Source: Aminobacter aminovorans
Lineage (GTDB): Bacteria; Pseudomonadota; Alphaproteobacteria; Rhizobiales; Rhizobiaceae
Assembly (NCBI RefSeq): GCF_900445235.1
Contig: NZ_UFSM01000004.1
Coordinates: forward strand, 124,001 to 188,000
Direction of reading: 5' to 3'
DNA: 64,000 nucleotides
Position numbers and translations under genes: made by a program. Under the pieces are notes generated by a model. The model was not told the DNA's origin. It ran no database searches and saw nothing but the letters and a program-made list of their open reading frames with translations. Shown one piece after another: positions 61,395 through 64,000 of the stretch (positions within the stretch are counted from its first letter, which is position 1; each line of letters opens with the position of its first letter).

Positions 61395-61784
61395 ATGCAG
61401 CAGACCAAGGCATATAGATCGCTTGCGACCGGCATGTTGCCGGCCATGCTGCTATGCTTGGCGGTGATTCTGGCCATGGTCGGCGGATCGCTGGTCGACA
61501 GCATGCCTGTGGCATCCGCTGCCACCGAACCCGTTCCAGGCCAGATGGACGTTCGCGGACGGCACACCGGTCCCGCCATTCCCGAGCGGACATTCGTCGT
61601 CGTCGATTGGCGAAGCGCCAAGGCGCTGCCGCAGCATGATGACGGCAAGTCGGCGTTGATCCCGTCCAGGGTAGACACGCCCGAAGCGGCCATTTCCAGG
61701 CCACGCTCCGAGCTGGTCCTGCATGCGGATATTCAATCTTCGACGCTGATCTACAGCGCGCGCGCGCCACCGGCATTCTCCTGA
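61395..61784 (+). CDS. Hypothetical membrane or secreted protein
   Basis: 129 residues from ATG at 61395 (an in-frame start at 61314 adds 27 residues without hydrophobic character). A strong hydrophobic helix (LATGMLPAMLLCLAVILAMVGGSLVDSM) near the N-terminus could be an uncleaved anchor or a signal peptide. The rest is short, with no known domain (…RTFVVVDWRSAKALPQHDDG…). No clear ribosome-binding site. It is the only gene between the response regulator and secDF. Family unknown. Confidence 0.5.
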   Translation: MQQTKAYRSLATGMLPAMLLCLAVILAMVGGSLVDSMPVASAATEPVPGQMDVRGRHTGPAIPERTFVVVDWRSAKALPQHDDGKSALIPSRVDTPEAAISRPRSELVLHADIQSSTLIYSARAPPAFS

Positions 61785-61890
61785 AAATCCATGAATGATG
61801 CGGGCTCAATGGGGCATCGCATCACCAGGACTAACAACCATCTTTCGCGCGCCATGACGCCGCGGCGATGGTTTTGCAGGATCAGATCAT

Positions 61891-64000
61891 ATGCGGACCT
61901 CCCGATGGGTGGTGGTGACATACACCATCATCATTTTGGCCGGCATCATTGCCGCGCTTCCCAACGCCCTCACCGCCAAGCAACTGGCAGCATTGCCAAG
62001 CTGGTTCCCGAAACAGCAGGTCACGCTCGGCCTCGACCTCCAGGGCGGCTCGCACCTGGTGCTGGAAGTCGATGCGGCGGCACTCAAGACCGACCGCCTG
62101 CGCTCGCTGCTCGATGATGTGCGCGGCGCCTTGCGCAAGGAGCGCATCAACGCTTCGTCGGCGCGTCTTGCCGGCGATGCCATTGTCGTCAACATTGCCG
62201 ACGACGCGCAGCGCGCGACAGCCTTGGCAACGCTGCAGTCACTGGCCGTTCCGGTCAGCGGCGGCCTCGGACTTGGCGGCGGCAAGCCGGACATCGAGGT
62301 CACCACTGCCGACAAGCAGATCAAGGTCGTGCTGACCGATGCTGGCCAGCGCGACAAGCTCGACGCTGCACTCCAGCAGAGTCTCGAGATCGTGCGCCAG
62401 CGCGTCGACCAGGTCGGCGTCGCCGAGCCGACGATCCAGCGCGTCGGCAGCGACCGGATGCTGGTTCAGCTGCCGGGCCTGCAGGATCCGACCCGTTTGC
62501 GCGAACTGCTCGGCAGCACTGCCAAGATGACATTCCACATGGTGGCCAACGTCGCCAATGGCGAGCCGCTTCCGCGCGGCGTCACCATGCTGCCGGACGC
62601 CAAGTCCGGCGCACAATATCCGGTCGAGGACCGCGTCGCGCTCGATGGCGCACGCCTCACCGATGCGCGCGCCGGCTTCGACCAGCGTACTCAGGAACCG
62701 CTTGTTTCCTTCCGCTTCGACAGCGTCGGCGCACGTCAGTTCGCCGAGATCACCGCCGCCAATGTCGGCAAACCTTTCGCCATCGTGCTCGACGGCAAGG
62801 TGCTGTCGGCGCCAAACATCCGCGAGCCGATCACCGGCGGTTCCGGCCAGATCAGCGGCAGCTTCAGCGTTGAAGAGACGGTGACGCTGTCGGCCCTTCT
62901 GCGCGCCGGCGCGCTGCCGGCACCGCTGACCGTCATCGAGGAGCGCACCGTCGGTCCCGACCTTGGTGGCGACGTCATCAAGATGGGCATCTACACCGGC
63001 GTTGCCGGCTTCGTTGCGGTCGTCCTGTTCATGGTCGCGCTTTATGGCACCTGGGGCATGATCGCGAATTTCGCGCTGTTGCTGCATCTGATCCTGACCT
63101 TCGGCGTCCTGACCCTGATCGGCGGCACTCTGACCCTGCCCGGCATCGCCGGCATCATCCTGGGCATCGGCTTCGGCGTCGACGCCAACATCCTGATCAA
63201 CGAACGCATCAGGGAAGAATCGAAGAAGGGGCTCAGCGCCTTTGCCGCCTTGGACAATGGCTTCAAGCGCGCCTATTCGACAATTGTCGATGCCAACGTG
63301 ACGTCGCTCATCGCCACCGGCCTGCTGTTCATGTTCGGCTCCGGCCCGGTGCGCGGCTTCGCCATCACCATGTTCCTGGGCACCTGCCTGTCGATGTTCA
63401 CCGCCGTTTCGGTGACGCGCATCCTGATGGCCGCGGTTGTGCGCCGCAAGCGGCTGAAGACGATCACGATCGAACCGCTGATCCGCTTCTTCCCGGAAAA
63501 GACCTCGATCTCGTTCATGAAGGCCCGCTACCTCGGCATCGGCATGTCGATCTTCCTGTCGCTGGCCTCCATCGGCCTGTTCTTCAAGCCGGGCCTCAAC
63601 TACGGAATCGACTTCAAGGGCGGCATCCAGGTCGAGATCGCGACGTCGACGCCGGCCGATCTGGCACAGCTGCGCAGCACGCTGGGCGGCTTGAACATTG
63701 GCGAGGTGGCGCTGCAGCAGATCGGCAGCGACGGCAATGTGCTCATCCGGGTCCAGCGCCAGGAGGGTGGCGAAGCGGCACAGACCGCTGCCGTCGACAC
63801 CATCAAGGCCGCCGTGCAGAAGCTCGATCCAAGCGTGAAGTTCGAACGCACCGAAGTGGTGGGTCCGAAGGTCAGCGGCGAGTTGGCGCAGTCCGGTATC
63901 CTGGCCGTGGTGCTGGCCGCTCTTGCCATGCTCGTCTACATCTGGTGGCGCTTCGAGTGGAATTTCGCCATCGGCGCCATCGCCACGCTTGTGCTGGATA
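61891..64000 (+). CDS. secDF: SecDF protein translocase subunit (fused SecD-SecF), truncated by window end
   Basis: Open from ATG at 61891 to the window edge (703 codons; the family is ~850). A first helix (WVVVTYTIIILAGIIAALPNAL) is followed by the SecD motif LGLDLQGGSHLVLEVD, the large periplasmic P1 region, and the SecD helix bundle from ~370 (GIAGIILGIGFGVDANILINERIREE). The SecF half begins near 540 with MKARYLGIGMSIFLSLASIGLFF and FGID-like YGIDFKGGIQVEI. SecDF uses the proton-motive force to assist export of proteins through SecYEG. The last SecF helices lie outside the window. Confidence 0.95.
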   Translation, partial: MRTSRWVVVTYTIIILAGIIAALPNALTAKQLAALPSWFPKQQVTLGLDLQGGSHLVLEVDAAALKTDRLRSLLDDVRGALRKERINASSARLAGDAIVVNIADDAQRATALATLQSLAVPVSGGLGLGGGKPDIEVTTADKQIKVVLTDAGQRDKLDAALQQSLEIVRQRVDQVGVAEPTIQRVGSDRMLVQLPGLQDPTRLRELLGSTAKMTFHMVANVANGEPLPRGVTMLPDAKSGAQYPVEDRVALDGARLTDARAGFDQRTQEPLVSFRFDSVGARQFAEITAANVGKPFAIVLDGKVLSAPNIREPITGGSGQISGSFSVEETVTLSALLRAGALPAPLTVIEERTVGPDLGGDVIKMGIYTGVAGFVAVVLFMVALYGTWGMIANFALLLHLILTFGVLTLIGGTLTLPGIAGIILGIGFGVDANILINERIREESKKGLSAFAALDNGFKRAYSTIVDANVTSLIATGLLFMFGSGPVRGFAITMFLGTCLSMFTAVSVTRILMAAVVRRKRLKTITIEPLIRFFPEKTSISFMKARYLGIGMSIFLSLASIGLFFKPGLNYGIDFKGGIQVEIATSTPADLAQLRSTLGGLNIGEVALQQIGSDGNVLIRVQRQEGGEAAQTAAVDTIKAAVQKLDPSVKFERTEVVGPKVSGELAQSGILAVVLAALAMLVYIWWRFEWNFAIGAIATLVLD

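Overview
The window is a high-GC, gene-dense chromosomal segment of an alphaproteobacterium. The gene set (Aap-type amino-acid transporter, DUF1344 and DUF1127 proteins, a short FtsZ paralogue, a fused SecDF, a rhizobial GC-rich palindromic repeat) suggests Rhizobiales, most likely a Mesorhizobium/Aminobacter-like Phyllobacteriaceae. This placement is by gene family recognition, not a database search. I saw no rRNA, tRNA, CRISPR array, IS element or phage gene.

1-3705: the end of a sugar-ABC/PfkB kinase/lyase operon, then an Omp25-like outer-membrane beta-barrel gene.

3712-29741: the most coherent part of the window is a locus that can be read as complete tryptophan catabolism through anthraniloyl-CoA. 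KynA (tryptophan 2,3-dioxygenase), KynB (alpha/beta-hydrolase formamidase) and KynU (kynureninase, here with a 1-nt frameshift) would give anthranilate. An aminobenzoate-CoA ligase activates it. A fused FAD-monooxygenase/old-yellow-enzyme protein (2-aminobenzoyl-CoA monooxygenase/reductase type) dearomatises it. A tightly overlapping eight-gene operon (that enzyme, SDR, crotonase, acyl-CoA dehydrogenase, thioesterase, RidA, hydratase/3-hydroxyacyl-CoA dehydrogenase fusion, thiolase) would complete degradation. Two transporters sit inside: a TrpXYZ-like ABC system in front of kynU and a branched-chain-amino-acid-type ABC system behind the CoA ligase and kynA. MarR, GntR and GlxA/AraC regulators, a PLP dehydratase and an isochorismatase-like hydrolase lie in the middle. 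A motif with core TTCAAGC recurs upstream of the monooxygenase, the ligase/kynB pair and the marR gene.

29742-36605: three small unknown genes, a LysR regulator, a 5-formyl-THF cyclo-ligase-like gene, a group II truncated haemoglobin, a short FtsZ, a decayed alpha/beta hydrolase and a tartrate/malate-type dehydrogenase.

36617-46392: an Aap-like ABC transporter (its binding protein frameshifted) with an omega-aminotransferase, a succinate-semialdehyde-type dehydrogenase, a GntR regulator and a divergent MocR/GabR-type regulator. This looks like an amino-acid or omega-amino-acid utilisation island with clear palindromic operators.

46397-51084: an Fe(II)/2OG-like dioxygenase, a cyanide-insensitive bd-type oxidase (cydAB plus DUF2474), DUF983 and DUF1344 genes.

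51855-64000: a very large FkbM methyltransferase/GT2/glycosyltransferase fusion (interrupted by a frameshift), an alpha/beta hydrolase lacking its nucleophile, DUF1127, a small secreted protein, a five-PAS hybrid histidine kinase with an OmpR-type regulator, a small membrane protein, and secDF running off the end. A 19-bp motif identical at two loci, with a third related copy, lies upstream of three small genes beside this two-component system. Three conserved genes in the window carry single-base frameshifts, so sequencing error must be considered alongside real decay.
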